Shown: piece by piece, positions 35,465 to 44,236 of the stretch
How the letters are laid out: every line of letters begins with the position of its first letter
Numbering within the stretch: position 1 is the first letter of the stretch
DNA from: Methylomonas koyamae
GTDB lineage: Bacteria; Pseudomonadota; Gammaproteobacteria; Methylococcales; Methylomonadaceae
Length of the DNA stretch: 64,000 nucleotides
Reading direction: 5' to 3'
NCBI RefSeq assembly: GCF_019669905.1
Contig: NZ_AP019777.1
Location: forward strand, 1,178,001 to 1,242,000
Translations under genes and position numbers: made by a program
Notes under the pieces: generated by a model
Seen by the model: the letters and a program-made list of their open reading frames with translations, nothing else
Database searches by the model: none
Told to the model about the DNA's origin: nothing

Positions 35465-35705
35465 GGACAATGCCTAACGGGATTTTCTGTTCATTGCGAC
35501 CCTTGGAAAGCGCCTTAATGCATGGGTATTTGCACCTTAAATGCCTACCGCAGTAGGCATATCACTGTCATTTTCTGGATGGTTCATTTAGGCATTGCCT
35601 TCGCAAAACGGCGTCATTCATGCCTACCTAGGAAATAACTTCGGATTTCGGGCCGATTAACATTGCCACGTTTCCCTACTAGCGTAGGGAAATCGAACGT
35701 CGATT
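35465..35705. other. oriT: Candidate origin of transfer (oriT)
   Basis: A non-coding stretch packed with inverted repeats: ATGCCTAC-CGCA-GTAGGCAT (35541-35560), AGGCA-T-TGCCT (35590-35600), TTTCCCTAC-TAGC-GTAGGGAAA (35671-35692) and ATCGA-ACG-TCGAT (35692-35704). TGCCTA or its complement recurs five times. Such structure between a MobI-like gene and transfer genes is where SXT-type elements keep oriT. The nick site cannot be read from sequence. Confidence 0.55.
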
Positions 35706-35848
35706 TCCTATTGGTATTTGCTGGCTATCGTTCATTCGCAATAACGCCAGCATTTTAGGCAATCGATATTGGATGCCGATTTCAGTTGACGCCGAATTTG
35801 CGTTCGTCTGCCGTTACGGTCGCGGTCTAAGATCGCTACTCGATCCAT

Positions 35849-35884
35849 CTTGCAGCTGATGGCGTTTTCGTCGTCAGCTGCAAA
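35849..35884. promoter_or_regulatory. Inverted-repeat operator upstream of traF
   Basis: Arms CTTGCAGCTGATG (35849-35861) and CGTCAGCTGCAAA (35872-35884) flank a 10-bp spacer, 33 bp before the traF start. It matches the traI operator at 28989-29024 in arms, spacer and distance; read toward each gene, TTCGTCGTCAGCTGCAA is identical in both. A -10-like GACAAT lies at 35906-35911, so transcripts may begin close to the start codon. Confidence 0.7.
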
Positions 35885-35917
35885 AGTCGCTGGGAAAATC
35901 TGACGGACAATGGCGCG

Positions 35918-36928
35918 ATGAACCGAAACGCCATTTCTTTGCCGATCATCATGAGTTTGTGTCTCAAAGCCTCGCTGGCGATGGGTAAAGACGACGCGCC
36001 AGAGGTTTCCTATTTCGCCGACAAACAGCGAGGCTGGTTTTGGTACGAGCTGTTGCCGGAGCCGGTTAAAAAATCCCAACCCGAAATTAAAGCCGATCAG
36101 GAAAAACCCAAGTCTGACAGCAAACCGCCCAGCGTCGTTCAGGCTGAAACTGAACCCAAAACTCAAGCCAAGCCCTCTGCAGAATCCCAACCACTGTCCT
36201 CAGTCTGGTTCAAGCAAAACCTGGAGCATTTCCTGAACCAGGCGATCGACGATCCCAGTCCCGAGAATGTGGCGGCGTTTTATTACCTGCAGCGGGTGAT
36301 GATGGATAAAGCCGAGCGTTTTACCAACGCGGCGCGTTATGTGGTGATGTCCGATCCGCAACTCGATGAAACCGTGCGCCGTCCGGTAGCGACTTTTGCG
36401 GCTAATGAAGCTAATCACCAAGCCAGCGTGGTGGCCGAAAAGGCCTTGAAAGCGATTGCCGCACAAGCCGGCCTATTGTTTTTCTTCCGTTCCGATTGTC
36501 CTTATTGTCATGTCCAGGCGCCGATTCTGGTGATGCTGGAAAACGCCTACGGTTTCAAAATCTATCCCGTGTCGCTGGATGGTTTACCGATGCCGAATGG
36601 TTTTTTCAGTCAGTTCAAACGGGATAACGGCCAAGCGGCGATGTTGGGTGTAGAACAAACCCCGGCGCTGTTTCTGATGAAACCGCCCAAGCAAATTGTG
36701 CCGTTGGCGCAAGGTGCGTTGTCACTGGAAGAAATCACCGGTCGGATTCTGCTGGCGGCCAAGGAATCCGGATGGATTGATGCCACGCAATATCAAACCA
36801 CCCAAGGCATTCGTAACACACCCATGTTGTTACCGGCCGCCGGTAGCATCAGCCCTGCGGACACTCAAGATCCATTGTCACTGATCCAGGCATTGCAACG
36901 CAGTGCGCATTTGGGGAGCACGCCATGA
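35918..36928 (+). CDS. traF: TraF conjugal transfer protein, thioredoxin-like
   Basis: 336 aa. A signal peptide (ISLPIIMSLCLKASLA) is followed by a proline/lysine-rich linker (about 50-90) and a thioredoxin-fold domain with a CPYC active site (Cys194, Cys197). F-type TraF acts in the periplasm on pilus assembly and disulfide formation. Its stop overlaps the traH start as ATGA. The ATG at 35918 has no ribosome site; an internal ATG at 35951 is possible and would still give a signal peptide. Confidence 0.85.
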   Translation: MNRNAISLPIIMSLCLKASLAMGKDDAPEVSYFADKQRGWFWYELLPEPVKKSQPEIKADQEKPKSDSKPPSVVQAETEPKTQAKPSAESQPLSSVWFKQNLEHFLNQAIDDPSPENVAAFYYLQRVMMDKAERFTNAARYVVMSDPQLDETVRRPVATFAANEANHQASVVAEKALKAIAAQAGLLFFFRSDCPYCHVQAPILVMLENAYGFKIYPVSLDGLPMPNGFFSQFKRDNGQAAMLGVEQTPALFLMKPPKQIVPLAQGALSLEEITGRILLAAKESGWIDATQYQTTQGIRNTPMLLPAAGSISPADTQDPLSLIQALQRSAHLGSTP

Positions 36929-38376
36929 CGTCATTTTCGCTATCACGACGCTATCGCCAGATCGTAGTATTGATTTTATTGGTCGAGAGTACGGTTCCAG
37001 CCTACGCCGACTTGCAACAAGAAATGGACAGCATGTTTGGCACCATGACCAACTTCACGGCACCGACCGCACATTTGGGACAGCGCCGGGGCGTGATTAC
37101 CGGCGGCAGCTTGGTGGCGCGCAACGGCATCACCAATACCAACCTGTTTTCCTTCGTGCCGCCATCATTCAGTGCCGGTTGCGGCGGTATCGACTTGTTC
37201 GCCGGCAGTTTCAGCTTCATCAACTTTAACCAATTCGTGCAGTTGCTGCGCAATGTGGCCGCCAATGCTTCGGGCTATGCGTTTCAGTTGGCCGTTGGCG
37301 CCATGTGCCCCTGGTGCGCGTCGGTGATGACCGACCTGCAAAAGAAAATCCAGGAGATGAACCAGATGTTCAGCAACTCCTGCCGTTTGGCGCAAGGCCT
37401 AGTCAACGATACGGTCAAAGCCTTCGATCTGCAAAGCAAAACCAATCTGTCCAATGCCTCGTTTACCCAAGGTATCAGTGACGTGTTCTCCAGTTGGACC
37501 AATACCAGCACCCTGGGCGATCCGGTACAGCAGGTCAAACAGAACGACCCGGTCGACATGACCAAGATCATCCAGGGTAATTTAGTCTGGCGTGCTTTGG
37601 TCAATCAAAACGCTGGCGGCTGGTTCCGATTCGGCGGTAATAGCCTGTTGGAAGCGGCGATGAGTATTTCCGGCACGGTGATTGTTGATGCCCCGCAAGC
37701 GGCGCCGGATGGCAAAGGCGAAAACAATGCCATCAGCGCGCCGCCACCGGTGTTGCGGATCAAGGATTTGATGTATGGCAACGACGCCGGCAACAGCTAT
37801 CAAACCGTGCGGATGTATACCTGTAGCGATGGTCATGATGCCGATCAGTGTCTGAAACCCATCGTCCAGAACGTCAATCTGGTTGGCTTGAAGCAACGGG
37901 TGATGGAGATCCTGTTGGGCTCGGTCAATTCCGGCAACGGCTTGATCTACAAATTCTCGACCAATGCGGGCCAAATCACCGACAGCGAAAAAGCCTTCAT
38001 GCAAACCGTGCCGGATGCCATCGGCGGCATGATCCATAACTTGGCACGAGAAGACGCCGGCATTGCCAAACTCTGGGCCGAAGAGGCGGCGCCTGTCATC
38101 GCGTTGGAACTGGCACAATTGATCGTCAACGATTTACTGAATGCCGTGCAAACCGCCGCGCATATGAACGACCACGCCTACGCCAAGTTGTTGATGGATG
38201 CGTTGAAAGACGCCCGTGAGCAGATTCAAGACGAATACGTCACCATCGCCGGTCGTTATGGTAATCCACAAACCTTGATGGCGTTTTACCAGCAGCTGAT
38301 GACCACCGTGAAGCCCAAACACTATGGTACCGTGGCGCAGTTGCCGGCCTCCGGGATGGCTTGGCCAAGTCCTTAA
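36925..38376 (+). CDS. traH: TraH conjugal transfer pilus assembly protein
   Basis: 483 aa. After a signal peptide (VVLILLVESTVPAYA) the protein shows typical TraH features: LGQRRGVITGGSLVAR, SAGCGGIDLFAGSFSFINF, and an Ala-rich cysteine region GAMCPWCASV. TraH is a periplasmic protein of F-type systems that helps assemble the pilus and links it to the outer membrane. It lies between traF (4-bp overlap) and traG (63-bp gap), the conserved F/SXT order. Confidence 0.9.
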   Translation: MTSFSLSRRYRQIVVLILLVESTVPAYADLQQEMDSMFGTMTNFTAPTAHLGQRRGVITGGSLVARNGITNTNLFSFVPPSFSAGCGGIDLFAGSFSFINFNQFVQLLRNVAANASGYAFQLAVGAMCPWCASVMTDLQKKIQEMNQMFSNSCRLAQGLVNDTVKAFDLQSKTNLSNASFTQGISDVFSSWTNTSTLGDPVQQVKQNDPVDMTKIIQGNLVWRALVNQNAGGWFRFGGNSLLEAAMSISGTVIVDAPQAAPDGKGENNAISAPPPVLRIKDLMYGNDAGNSYQTVRMYTCSDGHDADQCLKPIVQNVNLVGLKQRVMEILLGSVNSGNGLIYKFSTNAGQITDSEKAFMQTVPDAIGGMIHNLAREDAGIAKLWAEEAAPVIALELAQLIVNDLLNAVQTAAHMNDHAYAKLLMDALKDAREQIQDEYVTIAGRYGNPQTLMAFYQQLMTTVKPKHYGTVAQLPASGMAWPSP

Positions 38377-38439
38377 AAGCTCATTCCCCGTCCTCTCCTC
38401 GATGCATTTCTCCCTCGTTCATTAAAAGGCAGGTCGTCC

Positions 38440-41400
38440 ATGTTTGAAATCTTTTCCGTGGGCGACTCCGCCTATCTGCAAGCCGTGCTCAATGCGATCG
38501 CGATGATTTCCGGTACCGGCGATTACCGCACCGCCGCAGCTGTTGGTGGCTTGATCGGCGTCATCATCGTCATGCTCAGGGCTTTGTTGCAATGGGATGG
38601 CCGTGGCATCCGCTATCAGGATTTATTGTTGGCTTATGTGCTGTGGTTGATGCTGTATGCACCGTCGGTGCGGGTGTCGATTGAGGACGCCTATACCGGC
38701 AGCGTGGTGGTGGTCGACAACGTACCGCTGGGACCGGCGGTGGTCGGCAGTGTCATGTCGAACATGGGCTATCGCACGACACGACTGTTCGAACAAGGCT
38801 TTGCCACACCGTCGATGACCGGCAATGGCTTTGCCGACAGTTTGCAGACCTTGACGGCGGTGCGGAAGAATCTATTGTCGCGGGTGAATCTAGGCGCGGC
38901 CAACGTGCCGAATGCCGGTAGCGATATGGAAACCTCGTTTGCTAATTACGTGCGCGAATGCACCTTGACCGGTGTCGATCTCAACCAGAAATCGGTGGAT
39001 GCCATCTTGCGCGATGCCGATCCCCTGAACGCCATCCGCTTCGATTCCGACATTTACATGACCCAAATCTATGTCGGCGGCCAACCGCAGACCAAAACCT
39101 GTACCGATGCCTGGGCCGATTTGAGTGTAGTGGCCAACGGCAATTTCGCGACGGCGCTGGAAGGCTTGTTACAACCGACCTTGAGTGTGCCGACTGCAGG
39201 CGATACCGTGCCGAAAATCCAGGATGCCTTCGATGCGTTGGCAGGGCCCGGCGTAGTCGATGCCGCCGATTACATGCTGATGTCGGCGATTATGCCGATG
39301 TTCGAGAAAGGTGTCATTGGTCGACATGAAGACGGTTTGCATTGGAACAAGGCGGCGATGGTCGAACAAGCCATTCAGCAACGCAATACCCAATGGGCGG
39401 CCGAGCAAACCCTGTTTGCCAAGATCGTTCGGCCCATGATGGCGTTTATCGAAGGCTTGAGCTATGCCATTGCCCCGATCATGGCCTTCGTGGTGATGCT
39501 GGGCAGCGTCGGCATCCGGATGAATATCGGTTACTTCTCGATGCTGCTGTGGATCCAACTGTGGATGCCGATTCTGGCGGTGATCAATTTGTTCATCCAG
39601 ATGTCGGCGGCCGGCAAGATGGCGGCACTGACCACGGCCACCTACAACCTGCCATCCATGATGGGCATTTACCAGCTGGATATGGAGTTGCAGCAATGGT
39701 TGTCGATCGGCGGCATGCTGGCGGCGTCGACGCCGGCCATTACCTTGATGCTGATTTATCGTGGGGCAGTCACTGCTACACATTTTCTGGGACGGATGGA
39801 CGGTGGCGACACCATTAACGAAAGAATCGCCACGCCGGATGTGATCAGTCCGGCGCCGGTATTGAATGCCCAAGCGCAGCATCAATACAGCCCACTTTCA
39901 GCCGTGACTCAGACTGGGGTCGACAAGGTGCTACCGACATTTACCGCCGGCAAGGACATGAGTGCGGCCGTTTCGTCAGCATATTCCGAGTCCGAGCAAG
40001 CCACCAGCAGTTTCATGAACAGCCTGTCGTCCACGGCGTCGAAGTCGGCGAGTATAACCAGCGATGCGTTTGATAGTCGGTCATTGGGCAATCAAATCGC
40101 CAGCAGTTCCAGTTATACTGATGCCTACAACCGTCAGTTTGGTGAGGCCTTTGCCAAGAAACACGCCGATACCGGCATATCCGCCGATCAATTTTCGGCC
40201 TTGGTGGCCGGCAGTGCTAACGCAGGTGGCAAACTCGGTAGCGACCAATTGAGCGGCGCAATCTCTGGCCGCTTGCAAAACGACTTCAAAGTCAGTCAGG
40301 ACAAGTCTGACGCCATTGCCGCCGACATCAGTCAAACCGTCAACGACAGCCAGGGCTATCAGGCGGGGTTGGCGAAAAGCCTGGCGCTGGATGCGCAAAC
40401 CGGCACCCGAAACGTCGCATCCATGGGACTGCAAAATCAATCGTTGTCCTCACTGCAACACAGCGCAACGGATGTGGTATCAGCCAGCGAATCCTATCAA
40501 CAAACCCTATCGGCCCAACAACGCTTCGGGACACAAGCCAGTTTCGGTGCGGCGGAGACGGGTTACAAAATCGCTAATGACCCAGGCTTGATGGAGCGTC
40601 TGGATCGTACACTCGATCAATATGGCTTGCGCGGCGATACGCAACGGCTGGCATCGCAGTGGAAAGCGGCGGGTTGGATCAGCGATGCTGACCAAGCCTA
40701 CGCGGCCGCCGGCATGTCGTTATTGACTGGCTTTTCGTCACCCAGTTACCGCACGCTGGATGATCAACAATCGCATCAGGCACACATCTCGGGTTACCAA
40801 CTGCTCGGCGATGCATTCAATGCTCCGCAAGCGGATCAAACCTGGAACGCCAATCGCAACGAAACCTTGAAAATCAATGCTCCGCAAACTGATAAGGTTC
40901 AAGAATTAGTCGAACAGGCCAATCTCAAAGACCCACGCGCTGAAACCGAATCGCTAATTCAAAGAGCACAAACACAGATTGGTTCAGCGGCGGGAAAAGT
41001 TGCCGGTGGCGAAGCCCGTGTCGAAGCGCAACATGATCGTAATCTGATTGAACGTGAACAAAATTCAAGAGAGGGCTTTGGTCAATTGGCAAACGTCAAA
41101 GCGGAGCACTTTAGGCAATCGATTGCGGCAGCGGCCAACGAAACGCCATCTGCTGCAGAGTTGTCTTACAACTACATAGGCGGTGGGGTCTACAGTACTG
41201 CCAAAAATCTTGAAGCCATAGGTGCTGCAGGGCACGAGTACTTGAAGCAATTCAATAATAGTTACGATGAAGCGCGGTCAAAAGGCGCTGAAAAATGGGA
41301 TGCCTTTAAACACGCGGCATCCCAGTCCTATCCGGGATTTGCTCAAGCTACACAAGCCTGGGCTGATCAAAGAATCAATGAAGTTGCCGACAAGCTCACA

Positions 41401-41637
41401 TCGAGTCAACAAGCTTATTATCGTGCAGCTATGTTTGAAGCCTTTGATGGGATCGCTGTCAGTAGTGAAAACACAGGTAGCTTGGGGGAAGCGAAGCAGC
41501 GGATAATAAATGAAGAAGGCGAAAATGATGGCAATAATATCGCTAAATTATTGAGAAGTGCTGCTGGGCAAAACAGACGGGATCTGATTGACCAGATAGG
41601 ACAATATAATCGAGCCCATGGACTGATCAATTATTGA
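38440..41637 (+). CDS. traG: TraG mating-pair stabilisation protein
   Basis: 1065 aa. The first part holds several membrane helices (for example GGLIGVIIVMLRALL, APIMAFVVMLGSVGIRM) and is like the TraG N-terminus used in pilus assembly. The C-terminal half (from about 490) is a soluble Ser/Ala/Gln-rich domain that in F and SXT stabilises mating pairs and is the target of entry exclusion. Base use becomes visibly AT-richer after about 40,880. It converges with the next gene by a 7-bp overlap. Confidence 0.9.
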   Translation: MFEIFSVGDSAYLQAVLNAIAMISGTGDYRTAAAVGGLIGVIIVMLRALLQWDGRGIRYQDLLLAYVLWLMLYAPSVRVSIEDAYTGSVVVVDNVPLGPAVVGSVMSNMGYRTTRLFEQGFATPSMTGNGFADSLQTLTAVRKNLLSRVNLGAANVPNAGSDMETSFANYVRECTLTGVDLNQKSVDAILRDADPLNAIRFDSDIYMTQIYVGGQPQTKTCTDAWADLSVVANGNFATALEGLLQPTLSVPTAGDTVPKIQDAFDALAGPGVVDAADYMLMSAIMPMFEKGVIGRHEDGLHWNKAAMVEQAIQQRNTQWAAEQTLFAKIVRPMMAFIEGLSYAIAPIMAFVVMLGSVGIRMNIGYFSMLLWIQLWMPILAVINLFIQMSAAGKMAALTTATYNLPSMMGIYQLDMELQQWLSIGGMLAASTPAITLMLIYRGAVTATHFLGRMDGGDTINERIATPDVISPAPVLNAQAQHQYSPLSAVTQTGVDKVLPTFTAGKDMSAAVSSAYSESEQATSSFMNSLSSTASKSASITSDAFDSRSLGNQIASSSSYTDAYNRQFGEAFAKKHADTGISADQFSALVAGSANAGGKLGSDQLSGAISGRLQNDFKVSQDKSDAIAADISQTVNDSQGYQAGLAKSLALDAQTGTRNVASMGLQNQSLSSLQHSATDVVSASESYQQTLSAQQRFGTQASFGAAETGYKIANDPGLMERLDRTLDQYGLRGDTQRLASQWKAAGWISDADQAYAAAGMSLLTGFSSPSYRTLDDQQSHQAHISGYQLLGDAFNAPQADQTWNANRNETLKINAPQTDKVQELVEQANLKDPRAETESLIQRAQTQIGSAAGKVAGGEARVEAQHDRNLIEREQNSREGFGQLANVKAEHFRQSIAAAANETPSAAELSYNYIGGGVYSTAKNLEAIGAAGHEYLKQFNNSYDEARSKGAEKWDAFKHAASQSYPGFAQATQAWADQRINEVADKLTSSQQAYYRAAMFEAFDGIAVSSENTGSLGEAKQRIINEEGENDGNNIAKLLRSAAGQNRRDLIDQIGQYNRAHGLINY

Positions 41638-42248
41638 AACGTGGATTTCATTGGTTTTTTCCGGGTTACGATAAAGGCCGCAACAAAACCACGAGCAATA
41701 ATCATAAAGAAAAATAGAGCAACATAGCCAGCTAGCGTTGGAAACTCATGGGCAATAAACATGGCAACTAATACCAATATCGCCCAATAGTAATTACTTT
41801 GATGAAAAAACTTGGCTGCCATACGCTCAACTCCCTGAAATACCAATTCAGCCAATGTCACCGCAAGAAAAAACGCTGTTCCGAATGCGGCAAACAAACT
41901 GACGTTATCTGATAGGTTTCCCCAGTCAGCAATGAACCATAGCGCTACGAGACATATTGTTATAGTTGCCAGTTTTTGAAGAACTGAAAAGGAAGGAGCA
42001 TCTGAGTATCTGGATTGGAAAAATCGTGTAAAACCGGAAGGGAAAGATGCAAAAGTGCTTCCGCAAAATGGGCAAATTGATTTCAATGGCTGGCCGTAAT
42101 AGGTAATGACGCGCGGCACCATGATTCGATGGCATTCCGGACAATCGACAGTTGCATGATGGCCCTTAAACATTGAGTGATTTGATGGAGTTTGAATCGA
42201 TTGGCTGGACCGTTTGAACCGATCTGAGAGTGATGACTGTGAAGACAT
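41631..42248 (-). CDS. Zinc-ribbon membrane protein, possible entry-exclusion factor
   Basis: 205 aa. The N-terminal third has two CPxC knuckles (DCPECHR and ICPFCGS), a zinc ribbon, followed by about four membrane helices. I do not recognise the family. In SXT elements the entry-exclusion gene eex sits right after traG and its product is an inner-membrane protein, so position suggests the same job here; the zinc ribbon is unlike known Eex. I chose ATG 42248, which has GGAG 6 nt upstream, over ATGs at 42260 and 42278. Confidence 0.5.
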   Translation of the reverse strand: MSSQSSLSDRFKRSSQSIQTPSNHSMFKGHHATVDCPECHRIMVPRVITYYGQPLKSICPFCGSTFASFPSGFTRFFQSRYSDAPSFSVLQKLATITICLVALWFIADWGNLSDNVSLFAAFGTAFFLAVTLAELVFQGVERMAAKFFHQSNYYWAILVLVAMFIAHEFPTLAGYVALFFFMIIARGFVAAFIVTRKKPMKSTFQ

Positions 42249-42369
42249 TGTATTCTCCATGCTTAAGCGGTTGGGCAATCCTACCGCGATTGAACTAACG
42301 TTCCAAGTCGGTTTTTAAGTCAAAGCCATTTTTTTAGGGCAAAGAAAAATGGTCTGCTTAACGACTGGA

Positions 42370-42858
42370 TCACTCCCCGACACTTGCCAGAATTTTGTTG
42401 ATTACCGTCGCTGAAATTCGAAAATCGGAACGGTGCAAGACTTCAAAAGCGGCTCGAGCCGACGCAATCAAACCTCGTTTCTTAGCTAGGCCAATGACTG
42501 CGGCCGTACCGACGACCTGGAGTTGATATTCTTTGGCCACCGCCCGTCCGGCACGTTCGTCCATGATCAGCAAATAGTTTTCGGGGGATGATGGCGCAAT
42601 GTTGATGCAATCGGTTTCGCCAGCGTCCAGATCAATGTCCAAACAGGATATGATGATTTCCGGCCATACCGTTAACCAACCTGAGTCGAATGCTTGGGCC
42701 AATGCTTGTTCACCTGGCGCCGATTTGCCTGGTAAAACTTCTTGTTTAACCGATTCGGGAACGAAAACCTGGCCAAATAATTGGGGCAGCCAGATTAAAC
42801 CATCCACCAGCGCCAGTCCGATCAATGGACTCGCATCGACAATCACTTTTTTGGTCAT
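42370..42858 (-). CDS. PIN-domain toxin (DUF3368-like)
   Basis: 162 aa. The PIN acidic residues are visible: VIVDASPLIGL (Asp8), LDAGETDCI (Glu near 83) and LIMDERAGRAVA (Asp near 103). PIN toxins are RNases. The antitoxin gene lies directly upstream, with 6 bp between them, the usual order. Such modules stabilise plasmids and conjugative elements. Confidence 0.82.
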   Translation of the reverse strand: MTKKVIVDASPLIGLALVDGLIWLPQLFGQVFVPESVKQEVLPGKSAPGEQALAQAFDSGWLTVWPEIIISCLDIDLDAGETDCINIAPSSPENYLLIMDERAGRAVAKEYQLQVVGTAAVIGLAKKRGLIASARAAFEVLHRSDFRISATVINKILASVGE

Positions 42859-42864
42859 CAGCGG

Positions 42865-43209
42865 TCAGACTTGGTTGAGCCACTGGTCCAGAGTGTCCAA
42901 ATCATCCTCAACTTCATCAGTCGTTTGATCGATGACGGAAATACCCAGGCGCGAGACGTGCGCAATAAAGTTTGCCAACGGCATATCGGCCAGTTTAGCG
43001 GAGCGGGCAAGGGATAAATTTCCGTCTTTGAATAAGGCTGTTGCCAAGGCTTTGCGCACACCCGGCATACCAATGATTTTGGCGGATTTGAGGCCGACCA
43101 TCACCGCGTCCGGTTCGTTTCGATTCATGACCAGAACCATATCCTCGTGGGCCATGCGCAAGGCTTCGCTGGGATTGTTCTTTAGACCACTGACATTGAC
43201 AGTTTTCAT
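42865..43209 (-). CDS. UPF0175-like antitoxin
   Basis: 114 aa. The N-terminus (VNVSGLKNNPSEALRMAHEDMVLVMNRNEPDAVMV) resembles a Phd/YefM-type DNA-binding segment, and the C-terminus (ARSAKLADMPLANFIAHVSRLGISVI) matches UPF0175 antitoxins that pair with DUF3368/PIN toxins. It would neutralise the toxin and repress the operon. No neighbouring gene shares its transcript other than the toxin. Confidence 0.8.
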   Translation of the reverse strand: MKTVNVSGLKNNPSEALRMAHEDMVLVMNRNEPDAVMVGLKSAKIIGMPGVRKALATALFKDGNLSLARSAKLADMPLANFIAHVSRLGISVIDQTTDEVEDDLDTLDQWLNQV

Positions 43210-43353
43210 AGCCTGATTACATAGGAAGATTAGATGGGTGGATTATAATCCTCTGAATGAAAATTGATGCAACAATGTGAAGTGGGATCGACCTGCCTTG
43301 ACAACGCATCGAGCGCTATGGGACTAAGTAACTAGGTCTGACTGCTCCTAGGA

Positions 43354-43911
43354 TCAGTTACTCGTTGATCGCTCTCTAGATTTAGAAATTTGGTTTAGCA
43401 CGCACATTTGGCAGACCTGTTGGTATTTACAGCCATGAATGACCAAATAGGGCGTATGGCAGGTCGTACAATAAGGTAATTCAGCGAGTCCGTCTCTCAG
43501 GGCTTCGATGATAATCCAGGCCTCATCGAAATTTGCTGGCCGTATGCGGCCAAACGGTCGGCGTTCTTGAATATGGTTTGGATAAAATGCACAAAAAGTG
43601 TCCCAGGCAAACACCATGGCATTTAGATCCATTTCTGCTCTGATAGCGCCTGAGCAAGCGCTTCGATAGATTGAAGCAAATAGGGCCATGTAAAGAAACG
43701 ACTCGCGTGACTGCGGCATTGCCATAATGCTGGGGATCAGTCCCGCCACTGGGCTTTCGCGGTGCAGCGAAAAGTAAAGATTACACAATTCTTTAGGGCG
43801 TAAGGTTTTGATGACCCGGCTGGCCAATTTGGTACGCAACTTTCGTTTCAGTAACTGATAGGCCCAATACTGATCTTTGAGTCGAGCAGCAAAAGCGCTA
43901 TGGCTGCTCAT
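43354..43911 (-). CDS. FlhC-like transfer activator (SetC-like)
   Basis: 185 aa. It has the FlhC fold signature and the C-terminal zinc site CxxC-x15-CxxC (Cys148, Cys151, Cys167, Cys170). In SXT/R391 elements the FlhC/FlhD relatives SetC and SetD switch on the transfer operons, including those before traI and traF. The ATG at 43911 overlaps the partner's stop as ATGA, so I prefer it over upstream in-frame codons. No flagellar genes are nearby, which favours a conjugation role. Confidence 0.82.
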   Translation of the reverse strand: MSSHSAFAARLKDQYWAYQLLKRKLRTKLASRVIKTLRPKELCNLYFSLHRESPVAGLIPSIMAMPQSRESFLYMALFASIYRSACSGAIRAEMDLNAMVFAWDTFCAFYPNHIQERRPFGRIRPANFDEAWIIIEALRDGLAELPYCTTCHTPYLVIHGCKYQQVCQMCVLNQISKSRERSTSN

Positions 43912-44219
43912 GACTCTGGTGAATGGGAGGACAATAGCATCAGGAGTTCGATGGCTCGTGCGTCGATTACATCCGGCACTTCGGTTTTTTGGGCGTTTAG
44001 GAATTTGCTCCATTGGTGGGCGTTGAAACGGGGAACAAAGGTCAGGCAATCGCTTCGAGCCAGGCTCTTCAACTGTTCGAGCGGCATCTTTCGGAGTAAT
44101 GAAACCGCTTCGGTCGTGAGACCTAAGCAGAACATGGCTTTTGGTTCGCTTTCGGACAAAATTAAGGATTGAGCGACGATGAGGTAGTCGAGATTGAGTT
44201 TGTAGAGGTTTTCATCCAT
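43908..44219 (-). CDS. FlhD-like transfer activator (SetD-like)
   Basis: 103 aa, the usual FlhD size. Sequence such as LNLDYLIVAQSLILSESEPKAMFCLGLT and ALAxLARSDCLTFVPRF-type matches FlhD. FlhD and FlhC act as one complex binding inverted DNA repeats. The gene is translationally coupled to the FlhC-like gene and follows the transglycosylase by 17 bp. Expected targets in this window are the inverted repeats before traI and traF. Confidence 0.8.
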   Translation of the reverse strand: MDENLYKLNLDYLIVAQSLILSESEPKAMFCLGLTTEAVSLLRKMPLEQLKSLARSDCLTFVPRFNAHQWSKFLNAQKTEVPDVIDARAIELLMLLSSHSPES

Positions 44220-44236
44220 TCTGCAATCCTCATGGA

